Shown piece after piece: positions 1-11,303 of a stretch of DNA of 64,000 nucleotides. Below the pieces are notes generated by a model, which searched no databases, had not been told where the DNA came from, and worked only from the letters and a program-made list of their open reading frames with translations. The stretch's first letter is position 1; each line of letters starts with the position of its first letter. A program made the position numbers and the translations under genes. The DNA lies in contig JAEVLN010000003.1 in NCBI GenBank assembly GCA_018350325.1, positions 2,341,214 to 2,405,213 on the forward strand, written 5' to 3'. Source of the DNA: Globodera rostochiensis. Lineage: Eukaryota > Nematoda > Chromadorea > Rhabditida > Heteroderidae.

Positions 1-3000
1 ATCAGAACAGCGATTTAATGGACATTGGGTACGAAGTCGCAAGACATTTTCATAGAATTTGGACTAACCTTTTTATTTGTTAAGGCTTACTAAACTGACT
101 GCTATTAAAAATGGTGGAATCAGAATCACGGAAAATCCAAGTCATTTAATTAATCATTTTGAATTCGAATTAAACTCGGAATTTGCAGGATTATGTTTTG
201 CGCATGACATTGATTGGAACTCAATTTTGGTTGGAACAATCAAAGATCGCATAATTGAGTGAGTTTATCGGTTTGTTGTTGTTTTGCCTCTGCATTTTAA
301 CCCTTTAAGTGAGGTTGCAATTTGCAAGAACGAATGTCCTGGAATGGAGGATCAAAGTCATTGTTCCGTAAGTTCTGAAACGGGTCGAATGGCGTGTTGG
401 AACTCGACCCAATGTCAGAAAAGTGAGTTGTTTTAGTTAGTAAATTCTCTTCTTATTAATGCTTCAATCTTTTCAGTTTGTTTACACAGTGCCAAAACGG
501 ACGCCGGTTGCACCGAGAGGGACGAATTGTGCCACGGCGAGTGCATTGGGGGATGCACGAAAAGCAACGACAACGGCGCGTGCAATTCATGCCGAAATTT
601 GGAACTGAACGGAAAATGTGTGCCAAAATGTTCGAGTGATTTGTGAGTGATGCGCGTGTTTTGTGCGGTTGTTGAACGCGGCATGTTTAAGATATGAACA
701 GTTTGGACGCAAATGTCTGACGAAGGCGGAATGTATTGGACTGCCAGCGGTCCCTTCAAGCGGTGGAAATGATGAAAAAGCGGAGTGGAAGGCTTTTCAT
801 CGACAGTGCAGCTACGAATGCCCGACGGGGTTCCAGGAAGGTAATGACTCTTTGCTTTACATCAAATGTTACCCCCTTTTTTAGATCCGTTAAATCCCCA
901 TTCGTGCGTCAAATGTCTTGGCTATTGTCCCAAAAAGTGCCCCGGGGACACCGTCGACTCAATCAGTGCCGCCATGAAATTTTCCAAATGCAATTTGATC
1001 GAAGGGAATTTGGAAATTGAAATGCGCATTGGCGTGGAGTTGGTGACCGCCGACAAATTCACCGAGGCATTTGGAGAAATTGAGGAGATAACCGGGTCTT
1101 TTTTCTTTGCAAAATGAAAATATTTCCCTTTTTTTAGTTATTTGGTTATTCGATTTTCGACTCCGTTTATGTCCTTTCACATGTTCCGAAAACTGCGACG
1201 GATTCACGGCCAACAGCTGTACAAAAACACTTATGCTTTGGTTGTGTTCGAAAACCAAAATTTGCATGAGCTCTTCAACATTGAGAAACAAAACATTGAA
1301 ATACTCCGGGGAAAGGTCCAGTTCCTGAACAACCGAATGCTCTGCTACAAAAAGGTATATAAAATTTGGAAATGTTTTTTACAAATTTTGACATTTTTTT
1401 ATCATTTCTTGGTGTTTTTTTTTTTTTGTTCTCTTTTAACTTAAGTTGTTGTTTTTCAAAATTGAAGCATTATTAGTCGCGGAGATGGCTTACAAATTAG
1501 TGAATTTGGGTAATTTTTTCCTCAATTTTTGGATTTTTTGGACTCTCCACGTTGGGGATAAGATCTTGGTGGAAAAGAAGTGAACAGTGCCTGTCTTAAT
1601 TAAGATTGTTACGCTGATCGAGCATCTTGGCTTCAACGTCACCGATCAGTCAGTGATGGATGACATTTCGCCCGTCAGCAATGGCGACAAAGCAATTTGT
1701 CTGTTAAATATTTTCCTCTTTTTATAGAGGAAATTCATATGAAATTATTATATTTTAGGCGATGAAATTCCTCTCGAAGTGAAAATTGTTTCTGTTTATT
1801 CGTACGGCTTTGTTGTTTCGTGGATTCCGTTCAACACCACCGACCTGGACCATCGCAAGTTTCTCGGCTACCAGGTTCAAATTATATTTTAAATATTTTT
1901 TATATAACCAATTCCAAATTTTTAGATTTTCTACAAGAAAGTGCGTTGATTTGTTTACATTTACTACGTTCATTGGCGTTGATTGATTTTGTTTAGGTTG
2001 AAAAAGAGGACCCCGAAATGAATATAAACGACGATCGTTCCGCTTGTTCCGATTCGTGGATGATGCTTTTTGTGACGGATGAGAGCGAGTACGGCTATGG
2101 CCACGCGTTTGGGGACGAGTCAAACGCCAATGTGCAAAATGCTGCAAAGGGCGAACTGTTAAACCAGGGAGTGGAGGCGAACACACTTTACGGGGTGTAC
2201 GTACAGACAAAGTTGGTCAACCATCCCGGTAATACGAATTGTTTTTTTTTGAACGAAATGTTTTTATCTTTTTTTTATTAAAGGCGCACGAAATGCAATC
2301 TCAAAAATTCTCTTCGTCAAAACGCTCTTTGCTCCGCCGGTCACAACAGTTTTCTCTGCCTGAATTGGTTTTTAACGCTTTTAGGACCCGCCGAGAATGA
2401 AAATTTCGGAAGCTCTCAGCTCGAGCTCCATCAAGTATTATAGTTTTTGCCATTCGTACCAGGTGACAACAATTTCCAATGTTTAAGACTAAACTGGGAC
2501 CCGCCGTTGGAGCCGTTCGGGGACATCACCCATTACATGGTCAATTTTGATGTTTGAATTTCCACAATTCCTTTTTTTATGTTGCAGATATCGTGGAATT
2601 TGGTGATAGATTATGACACCGCAAAAGCGACAGTTGTCTGCGACAAAAGGGGTGACCAAATTTGTTAATTAAATACCATAATTAATACTTATTGATCCAT
2701 CCTTTTAGCTCTTCTGTCCAATATGCCCGTCAAAGTCTCGCCTTCGTTCGCTTCCCAGGACACGTGTTCTAAAGAGGGCTGTTGCAAATGCACTGCAGAA
2801 AGTCGCGCGTCCGAAGGCAACGTCCGCGGCAAGTCCATCGACGCGAACAAATTGCACGACGAGAGGAAGGAGAAGAGCAATTTTGAGGGTAAGTGAATCC
2901 CTCCCCCCATGCCCGTAGCCAGGAATTTTTTTCCTGGGGGAGTGCAGTTCTTAGGGGTGTATTTTCCCGTTTTTATTGCATTTTTGTTAAGCCATTTTCA

Positions 3001-6000
3001 AAAATGCAAATTTTTTAGAGAATTCTGCAAATTTAAAAAATCTGAACTTTTTTGAAGTTTTTTAGAAATGGGAGGGGTCGGCGGTGCCGATAGACGCCGC
3101 CGGAGAAAATTTTTGAATTTTGATTGGAATTTGTTAAGAAAATTGTTCAAAAAATTTGTAAAAGTGCAAAACAATGGAGTCCCCCCTCTTGTTTTTTTTT
3201 TCTCAAATTTCATTTCGGGGGGGGGGGCATGCCTCTCATGCCCCCCCCCCCTGGCTACGGGCCTCCCCCCCTCCCGGTTTCCTTTCATAAAATGTAACTG
3301 AATGAATGGATTTCAGACCAGCTTCAAAATGTTGTGTTCGTGCAAAAGTGAGTTTTTGTTTTTTTTGGCTTACTCTTAACCATTTTATCGCTAACACCGC
3401 TCTGCTTATTTCCAAAACGCCTTAAAGTTGCGAAATTAACTATGACCCTAACCATTGCGCCGACCCCGCTGTGGACGCGTTGGAACACACCAAACAGAAG
3501 ACGACTGACGTTCAGCAGCAACTGCAGGATCTCCAATTGGTCCAGTTGCGTCGAAAACGGCAGCAATTCAAGAAGCAAGAAATTGCAATTAACCCCCCGC
3601 CGCTTAGCCATGCTTTGCTTACCTCTTCAAAATTTTAAGAATTTAATTGTTGTTGGGTTATTGTAGGACAATAAATTCGGATGGCCCACATGTGGTTCGA
3701 ATTCGCCGAGCGATTGGTTTCAACGAAACTCAGCGCACCGTATCAACCGGACCGTTCCTTTCCTACTACAACAAAACGGAGCTCAATGTCACAGCATTCA
3801 ACTCCAACATTTTGAACTACACAATGGGCAAGGTCAACGTGACTGGGACGACATTTGTTTTGTCTGGCCTGCCACATTTCTCGGAATATCACATCACGGT
3901 GCGCTGCTTCATCTCCACGCTCTTCGAACGATTTCTTTTAAAAAACAATTTTTTAAGGTCCATGCCTGTCAAAATATCAGCGTGCCCGACAATTACTGCT
4001 CGAACCGACCCGCGTGGACATCAGCAAGAACTCTTCCAATTCGTATGCGTCACATATGTATAGGGAGGGGTTTAAATTGGGGTTATTTTAACAGCTGAAT
4101 ACGATGTTGTTGACCCCGACACAATTGTTGTTTTGAATTCGACGGAAGAAAAGCCAAACGAAAGACGAATTTATTGGAAGCCGCCGAGGACGCCGAATGG
4201 CTTTATCCTTGCATACTGGGCGAAGTTGACGAGGGATGAGGAGAGTGTACGCTTTGCAATTTAATTTTATTTTACGAATCCTTTTTTTGTGTATTTAGTT
4301 GCCCGTGGATCGATGTGTCCCATACGAAGAATTTGAAGTACATTTAGCCTTTCCTGTGCCCTTTTCACATCATCGTTTTTGATTTTGCTCAGAAAAATGA
4401 GACCGGTGTTGTGTTTCCGGGGCTTTCCGATGGTCGCTACACCCTGGAAATTCGTGTCGAAAGTTCTTCGCTGATCTACAACAAGCACGTGACGATCAAG
4501 GAGGGCATCTTCGTCATTTACACGCCCGGATTCTTTACGTTGAAAGTTGGTTTTGCTGACATATTAAATATTTTACAAAATTTGCAACAATTAAGTCCAT
4601 TGCAATTATCGCCGCTGTCTCACTGCTTGTGCTTCTCGTCACGGGCGTATTTCTCTACCATTTCGCCAATCGAATGTTCGGAAAGAAAGTGGAGGAGTAT
4701 TGGCGTCAAACGATCTCCGCAAATCCGGAATATCTCAGTCAAATGGAATTGTACAAGGCCGACGAATGGGAGTTGAAAAGGGATGACATTGCTTTGGAGG
4801 AAGAGATTGGTCGTGGAACTTTTGGAAAGGTACATTTTGGAATATTCAATTTTGGTGTCATCATCGGCGGCATGGATATGTTGTTCTCAAATTGTCCGTT
4901 CGTTCAGGTATTCCGTGGCTATGGCAGGTCTGTGCATTCGTTGAACGGCGAAACTTTTGGTGATTGTGCCGTCAAAACTGTGCCCGAAACTGCCAGCAAT
5001 GCTGAACGATTGCATTTTTTGATTGAGGCCAGTGTCATGAAGCAGTTCAGCACTTCATTTATTGTCAAATTGTACGGCGTCGTGTCCGATGGACAACCGG
5101 TGCTCGTTGTCATGGAATTGATGGCAAAAGTAATTCGTCCTTTAGTTGTTCAATATCAATCGGTTACGCTTTTTAATTGCAGGGGAATTTGCGAGATTTT
5201 CTACGCTCTCATCGTCCCAGTTCGGAGGAGAACAAAGAAAACCGTCCGCTTCCAACCGCGGAACAGTATTTCAATTGGGCCGCGCAGATTGCCGATGGAA
5301 TGGCGTATCTCGAGTCTTTGAGGTTCTGTCACAGAGATTTGGCGGCGCGGAACTGCATGGTTTGAGATGCAATTCCAACTGAATGAGAATGCCTCCAACT
5401 TTCTTTGATTCAGGTCCATGCAAATGAATCGGTCAAAATCGGAGACTTCGGGATGGCCAGGGACATTTACTATCAGGAGTATTACAAACCGTCCGGGAAA
5501 CGGCTCATGCCGGTGAGGTGGATGGCCCCAGAATCGCTCAAAGACGGGAAATTCACGTTAAAATCGGATGTTTGGTGAGTTTTTTGTTTGTTTGTTTACT
5601 TTGTCGTTGTTATCGAGTTTTTTTAGGTCGTACGGAATTGTGCTTTACGAAATGCTGACGCTAGGTAAAGGATTAGCGCGAATGCCATCCTGCGGGTTGA
5701 AGGAGATGAGATTCATTATCGTATAACTGAAGAATTTATGCCTATAAATTAGTTGAATTCCTTATAATTTATTTCTTTCTTTTAAAGGACAACAGCCATA
5801 CGCGGGGCTTGGCAATGACCAAGTGTTCAACTACACCGGGGTGCAAAGGCATGTGCTGAACAGGCCGACGGGCTGTCCAGACTTTTGGTTCGTTCAATGG
5901 CCAATTTGTTGTAAAATTTAATAACTTTAGGTACGGGCTGATGTTGTTCTGTTGGAAATATGATCCTCGAGAAGTAAATGAGGACTAATTACTTTTTCAT

Positions 6001-6472
6001 TTTTAATATTTTCAGCGTCCCGCATTCCGTCAAATTGTCCGCTACCTCAACCATTTTAATTTTATCGCCGAAGAGTTCAAACAGGTTAACTTTCCAAACA
6101 AAAATGCATGGAAAATGAATGAACATTTACTCGCAGATTTCGTTCGTTTTGAACGATAAGCCGAATGACATGGAGGAGTTCTACCACTTTGACATAAATT
6201 TGGAGGACGAAATCATGCAAAGGAATGTGATGAACGAGGAGTTTGTGTACGGGATGGACGAGGAGTTGGACGATGAGGACATGGCCGACTTTGTCAGTGA
6301 GGACGTATGTGTAACTCGTCGGGAATTGTGTTGAGTTTGTAACTGGACACATATACATAAGGGCCTCCAACATAAGCCAATCTGCGTCAACAATCGGAGG
6401 AGTGATGACAAGGACGAAGACGCGGAGGAAGTGATGAAAAGCGCGTCGGACGCCGAACTTTCTTCCAAATAG
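1..6472 (+). CDS. daf-2: Insulin/IGF-like receptor tyrosine kinase, 5' end outside the window
   Basis: Receptor for insulin-like peptides at the plasma membrane, head of the PI3K-AKT-FOXO (dauer, lifespan) pathway. Domains in order: end of the first L domain (77-262), Cys-rich furin-like repeats (about 310-920), second L domain (about 930-1500), fibronectin III modules (about 1550-4550), a membrane helix (about 4590-4670), then a juxtamembrane NPEY motif (about 4715) that fits a substrate docking site. Kinase: glycine loop GRGTFGKV (about 4809), catalytic Lys in CAVKT (about 4970), HRDLAARN (about 5330), DFG (about 5446), activation loop with four tyrosines (DIYYQEYY), then [13 protein letters not shown], which is close to the vertebrate insulin receptor. 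All catalytic residues are present, so the kinase looks active. The tail is acidic and, after a last intron from 6306, ends at TAG 6470-6472. The first exons lie upstream of the window. Family certain; the daf-2 name rests on it being the usual single nematode member. Confidence 0.93.
2909..3264. mobile_element. MITE-like element with CGTAGCCAGG terminal inverted repeats, in a daf-2 intron
   Basis: The ends GCCCGTAGCCAGG (2911-2923) and CCTGGCTACGGGC (3250-3262) are perfect inverted repeats about 350 bp apart. CTCCCCCC occurs just outside both ends (2901-2908 and 3263-3270) and could be an 8-bp target duplication, though the C-rich context makes that ambiguous. The interior holds C/G homopolymers and no transposase. 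Related ends occur at 24078-24150 and 25544. A non-autonomous hAT-type element is the likely identity. Confidence 0.6.
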
Positions 6473-7194
6473 AACGACGCATCGGTGAAGAGTGGAGGAT
6501 TTGCTCACTTTTTTAAATCAATCTCAAGCCAATTTTGAATGTCGATTGCGAAGTTTGCAAAAAAAAACATTCAATTTAATTTAATTTACCTTGGCTCCTC
6601 CATAAATTCCGCACTGTTCGATGATGCAAACTACGCAAGAAGCTGTTATCATGAAAAATTCCAAATTGTACCGATCTCTTCCATTACTGTTTTCATATCA
6701 AACATTTTTGTATACATATTTTAGAGCAACGTAATTGTAAAATTTCATAATATGTAAACCCATACGATGATAGCTTTTTTTCACTAATATTTGTTTAATT
6801 GGTGTTGGATAAACCGGTTAATAGCATCAATATTCCCTTATAATTATGCACAGAGCCCACCAAACCAGGGCTGCCATTTATGCACGTTTCCGTGATTTTT
6901 CCACGTTTTGGGATTTTTTGTCACTTAAAAGCTGGCACGTTTTCCAGGGAGCGGCCCGTTTGAGTCTGGTTAGAAGGAAAAAAAGTTGCAATATTTTGGA
7001 ATATAACTCCAACTAAAGGGTGACAAGCCCCCAAGATATTTTAGAGGAAAAAATGGCCAAAATCTAACTTTATTTTTATCGAAAACCGCTTTAAATCCTT
7101 AACTTTTCCTATTCAATTGACGAATTCGTGTAATCAGTGCATCAAATAACATATTTTCAGACAATTTTTGAATAGAAATATTCCCACAATTTTT

Positions 7195-7664
7195 GGTAAT
7201 ACTTTGGTTTGGGCCCCCCCCTTTTTTTTTAAAAAAAATTTTTTTTTGTTTCTAAGCCGATAAATAGGCGTTCCTAGTGGTATTTGGAGGCGTAGAATCC
7301 GAATCTGATCTCCACTTCGACCAATTTCGAACCCCGGACCCGAATTCGAACATTTTTCGAAATTCAAAAATTTCGATAAATCAATTTTGGCCTCGAAATC
7401 ATTCAAAAAGCACAACCTACATCGAAAAGGCAAATAATGGTCGAATTCATTCATTTGAATGATTTGAAGACGTAAACGTAAATTTTGAAAATTTTTGAAT
7501 TTTTCGACCAAATGTTCGAATTCGGGTCCAGGGTCCGAAATAGGTCGAATCGGAGGTCAGATTCGGATTCTACGCCCCCTAATGCCCCAGAAAACACCTC
7601 TTAATCGACTTTAAAATAAAAAGTAATTTTTCCAAAAAAAGGGGGGCCAAACCAAAGTATTACC
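7195..7664. mobile_element. Palindromic MITE-like element, GGTAATACTTTGG ends
   Basis: The left end GGTAATACTTTGGTTTGG (7195-7212) is matched by its reverse complement at 7647-7664. Inside, the arms continue: a GAATCCGAATCTGATCTCC segment near 7298 pairs with GGAGGTCAGATTCGGATTC near 7551, and TTCGAATTCGGGTCC near 7513 pairs with GGACCCGAATTCGAA near 7336. The whole 470 bp can fold as one long hairpin. No coding capacity is visible. A second copy of the right half ends at 8420. Confidence 0.7.
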
Positions 7665-7682
7665 CAATTTTTTAGACAAGAC

Positions 7683-7803
7683 CCCAACTCGCTTTTGGCC
7701 AACTCGCTTTTTACCCAACTCGCTTTTGACCCGACTCGCTTTTTTTGGGACGATTCGCTTTTTTTGGGACGATTCGCTTTTTTTTGGGACGACTCGCTTT
7801 TTA
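7683..7803. repeat. Minisatellite, CAACTCGCTTTT-type units
   Basis: About seven head-to-tail units of 15-21 bp built on (A/G)A(C/T)TCGCTTTT, with spacers drifting from CCCA to TTTGGGAC. It lies between two palindromic elements. Confidence 0.75.
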
Positions 7804-7959
7804 GTAAGAAAAAAGCATTTATGAGCGGAAATAGAAGCTTTTATGCAATTCTTTAAGTGTATTCAGGCGTTATTGAGGTAGCTGATCAGTGATCACGAAT
7901 ATGACATCAGATTTATCATAAGACATCATCTAATATATGATTTCGACATATATTTTTTT

Positions 7960-8420
7960 GTAAAAAAATTAAAAATTCTTTTTTTTCAGAGTCGATAAAA
8001 AAGTGTTTCTAGGGGTATTCGGGGGCGTAGAATCCGAATCTGGCATTTATATAAACCAATTTTGAACTACGGATCCGAATTCGAACATTTTTACAAATCT
8101 CAAAATTTTCAAAAATCGATTTATGGTAATGGAACAAAACCGCGCAATTCATATACTAATCGATTCTTCTCATTTAGCTGACCACGAATCTGCAAAAAAA
8201 TTCCGCAGAAACCACTTCGAAGGAAGTTACAAGCAAATAAATTCGGCTAAAAACCATTTTCAAAAATTGTTCGAATTCGGATCCGTAGTTCAAAATTGGT
8301 CTATATAAATGCCAGATTCGGATTCTACGCCCCCTAATGCCCCAGAAAACACCTTTTAATCGACATTAAAATAAAAAGTAATTTTTCCAAAAAAAGGGGG
8401 GGCCAAACCAAAGTATTACC
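7960..8420. mobile_element. Second palindromic element of the GGTAATACTTTGG family, left end missing
   Basis: The right end CCAAACCAAAGTATTACC (8403-8420) matches the element at 7195-7664. The internal arms GTCGATAAAAAAGTGTTTC (from about 7991) and GAATCCGAATCTGGC (about 8030) pair with sequences near 8317-8375. The expected left GGTAATACTTTGG end is absent, so this copy is truncated or diverged on that side. The start given is approximate. Confidence 0.55.
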
Positions 8421-8764
8421 CAATTTTTTACCAAAGGGATGGTTTTGTCACATTGCGGGCCTATAACTTTCTTCGTACTGGTTGCCGTGGAAAATTTTTG
8501 CAGATTCGTGATCCGCTCGGTGAGGGGAATCGATTGGTATATGATTCGTCGCATTGCGAGCGATAACCATTAACGACCTTCTTTTTAAACAAAAAAGTTA
8601 AATTTTTGGGGAAAAATGCGCGTAAATCTTTTAGTTTTATCTTAAAAAAAGGCTGAAATTTTAAAAATAAGTGACATTTACGATTATAGGCATTAAATAA
8701 TTTTTATAAGTCAAAATAAAGGTTGAGTGACTGTAGAAGTTAGGAAAATTTTTTTAAGGGAAAA

Positions 8765-10075
8765 ATGTCGGGTGAACGGGGTGTTGCGAAGGACAGGGGC
8801 CCTCCCCGGCTGAACTTGTATAAGACAAGCCAGATCATTGCTCAGTTGCCCAGGGATCCACCGCCCGAATTCAACGACGACGACGAGGAGGAACAAGGGC
8901 AGAACGAGAAGGGCGGCAAATACAGCCGGAGGGCAAGGCGCCACCGGCCTTTTCCGCCTCCTCCCCCAGGCGAGTTCCTTCCTTTTCAAGCAGCACTTGT
9001 GCTTTTAACATAGGCAAAACAACACCTCTCAATATCATTCATCTTCTGCGTTGCAAGTGCATATAGCAAATCTCTTTGTCTCAGCTCCGGTCCCTTTCTC
9101 ATCCCTCGAACTTCTTCCGCTTCCGTCTTCCTCCAAATCTCGGTAATCCTGTCTTATATAGGTCCCGAATTTTTTTTTTTTAAGGGAGGTTTTAAGCCTA
9201 TTCTGAGAGGTCCCCGGGGGTTATCGAGGTTGCTGATCACGAATATGACATCAGATTTATCATAAGACATCATCTAATACCTGATTTCAACATCTAAGAT
9301 TTTTTGAAAAAAAAAATTCGGGACCTATATAAGACAGGATTACCCTCCATCTCTTCGTCCGCCTACCTCCGCCTCTTTTCTTCCCAGCCGAACACCCCCA
9401 GACACGCTCAGTACGACGGACGGTTGAAACTGAACTCACAAATTTGACCCGAAAAGATGATGACAACGGCCATTCGGGGGTTTTTGAGGTCGCTATCACG
9501 AAATATGATATCAATCTGACCACCTTTTCGACCGATTTCGAACCCCGGACTAGTTATCATAACAAGTTGATTTTGAGTAAATTCTTTTGAAAATTGTTTG
9601 AATTCGGGTTCGGAATCGGTCGAAATGGATGTTAGAATCGGACTACGCCCCGGATTACTCCTAGAAACACCTTTTTAGCGACTTCGAAAAGTATTTTTTC
9701 AAAATTTCGGTACCTATATAAGAACAATGAATTTTCATTTCCTCATTAAGCAAGTTCTCACCACCCTAAAATTAAAAAAAGAAAAAAAGTGTACCTTTTT
9801 TTAGCGGGTCCGGGGTTTAAACTACGCATACTTATTTTTAGATTAAAATGGAAGAAATTGACGATTTATATACTGTTTGCCGTTTTTCTATTTTTGGCTT
9901 TAGCCTTGGTATGTATTATATTCTGTTATTATTTTTAAAAACTCAACTCTAGATTATCTATCTCTGTGAAGAGCTCAAGAGAGCTCGTGCTGAGGTTGCT
10001 CGCCTTATCGCGAGTAAGGCAAATCTCAAACAAAGGCTCCAGACGGAGCTTGAGCGCAATAGCACCCGCTCGTAG
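8765..10075 (+). CDS. Probable small single-pass membrane protein, five-exon model, function unknown
   Basis: I do not recognise the family. Model: exons 8765-8969, 9085-9142, 9338-9576, 9805-9908 and 9953-10075, total 729 nt, in frame to TAG (242 residues). The N-terminal about 70 residues are hydrophilic, with an acidic DDDEEEQ stretch and then basic and proline-rich sequence. Near residues 186-207 is a hydrophobic helix (IYILFAVFLFLALALIIYL), followed by about 35 charged residues of coiled-coil character (EELKRARAEVARL). Intron 1 has a GC donor in strong context (CAG|GCGAGT) and ends TCTCAG. Intron 2 coincides with a palindromic MITE-like element (9142-9344). Exon 3's second half runs into repeat-like DNA, so that exon and its donor are the weakest parts. 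The first exon and the last two look most coding-like. They could belong to separate genes. Confidence 0.4.
9142..9344. mobile_element. Introner-like palindromic MITE, GGTAATCC...GGATTACC
   Basis: A terminal inverted repeat of about 35-40 bp runs from GGTAATCCTGTCTTATATAG (9142 on) and is mirrored at 9307-9344. The interior holds a TGATCACGAATATGACATCAG segment also found near 7885 and, diverged, near 9490. The first inverted repeat starts G|GTAAT and the second contains GACAG|G, so the element carries its own GT and AG. Removing 9143-9337 as an intron keeps the reading frame of the candidate gene at 8765 open. Confidence 0.6.
9470..9725. repeat. Diverged relative of the GGTAAT palindromic elements
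   Basis: GAGGTCGCTATCACGAAATATG (near 9485), TTCGACCGATTTCGAACCCC (near 9525), its rough inverse GGTTCGGAATCGGTCGAAAT (near 9608), and CGGTACCTATATAAGA (near 9708) match parts of the elements at 7195 and 9142. Limits are approximate. Confidence 0.45.
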
Positions 10076-10321
10076 GTAGGGTTGGTGCTTTTTTTAAAAT
10101 GATAGTTCTATGTTTACTTTAGACATCTGCTCACAACTGTTCGCTAAAAAATATTTCCCTGATAAAGAACGAAGCTGCTCTCCACCCATAACCGATCACA
10201 CAATGTAAATATTCAATGTTAAACACTATTCGGATGCGTGAACTCTGATAAAAGATTGTTTCATTTTCGCTTTTTCTCTTTCACTTGGTCAAGTTTACGT
10301 GTTGTTGGAAGAACAGTTTTC

Positions 10322-10475
10322 ATTAGAGACCGGACTTGAGCTTCGAGCGAGACTCGAGACGAGATTCTCGAAAAAATCTCGGATCTCGAAAAATCTCGTG
10401 AAGCTCATTTTAGTCGAGACGAGATGTCGAGACAAGATTCTCGAAAAATCTCGGATCTCAAAAATCTCGACCCGG
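10322..10475. repeat. TCTCGA-rich inverted repeat, related to the hAT-like MITE at 14428
   Basis: It begins TAGAGACCGGACTTGAG, close to the MITE end TAGAGCCCGGACTTGAG at 14428. The interior repeats ATTCTCGAAAAAATCTCGGATCTC twice and can self-pair. The far end is too diverged to place exactly. Confidence 0.45.
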
Positions 10476-10485
10476 AACAGTCGAT

Positions 10486-10994
10486 GATAGCTTAGTTTTT
10501 CTTCCAGAATGCCACGTTTCACAATGCTACCAATTTTTATACCCTTAAAATATCAGTGGACTGGGCAAAATAACGGCTAGCTTTTTCCTGTTAGAAAACT
10601 AAGTGATAGCTTAGTTTTTCTTCCAGAATGCTACGTTTCACAATGCTACCAATTTTTATACCCTTAAAATATCAGTGAACTGGGCAAAATAACGGCTAGC
10701 TTTTTCCTGTTAGAAAACTAAGTGATAGCTTAGTTTTTCTTCCAGAATGCTACGTTTCACAATGCTACCAATTTTTATACCCTTAAAATATCAGTGGACT
10801 GGGCAAAATAACGGCTAGCTTTTTCCTGTTAGAAAACTAAGTGATAGCTTAGTTTTTCTTCCAGAATGCCACGTTTCACAATGCTACCAATTTTTATACC
10901 CTTAAAATACCTATCAGTGAACTGGGCAAAATAACGGCTAGCTTTTTCCTGTTAGAAAACTAAGTGATAGCTTAGTTTTTATTCCAGAATGCCA
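10486..10994. repeat. 119-bp tandem array, 4.3 copies, with a hairpin at each junction
   Basis: Units start at 10486, 10605, 10724, 10843 and 10966 (the last is partial). The fourth unit is 4 bp longer (CTAT inserted near 10910). Copies differ by only a few bases, so the array is young or homogenised. Each junction reads AGAAAACTAAG-TGATAG-CTTAGTTTTTCT, an 11-bp stem with a 6-base loop. Confidence 0.9.
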
Positions 10995-11303
10995 TCGACA
11001 TTCGGTCCATTCGACATCCACTGGCTTAATCGACGTTCGGACCGGAAGCGGCCTATTTCGAGATTTTTCAAGCCTAAAATCCAAGCCCTACTCATTTTAA
11101 AAGGTTCACTTTGTCATTTTGTTACGGACCATTGTCGTCGCGCTTTTTCCAACATTTGATTTACTAATTTCAATGGCAACCCCAATTAATTTCTCCTTTC
11201 TTCTGTTTCTTTTTCCTCACTATCAGTTCCTTTTTTTGACTTTGTCATTAATAAATTAAGATTTCCCAGTACATTAAATAAGCTTTTCTTTTTATTTGTT
11301 TCA

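Larger units (their letters stand above)
6473..8764. other. Intergenic region, repeat-rich, no gene seen
   Basis: Between daf-2 and the next candidate gene I see no conserved protein. The first 700 bases are plain AT-rich sequence with the daf-2 3' flank. From 7195 on, most of the sequence belongs to two large palindromic elements and a short minisatellite, listed separately. Confidence 0.6.
10076..11303. other. Intergenic region upstream of ATR
   Basis: No gene seen. It contains a CTCGAGA-rich repeat (10322-10475), a 119-bp tandem array (10486-10994), and about 300 AT-rich bases before the ATR start, where its promoter should lie. I saw no distinct promoter motif. Confidence 0.5.

Noticed and set aside
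7683..7803. CTCGCTTTT repeats as a CRISPR array
   Set aside because: Units are 15-21 bp tandem copies without unique spacers, in a nematode nuclear genome.
7277..8308. Short frames inside the palindromic elements at 7195 and 7960
   Set aside because: They contain no transposase motif and are mirror copies produced by the inverted arms.
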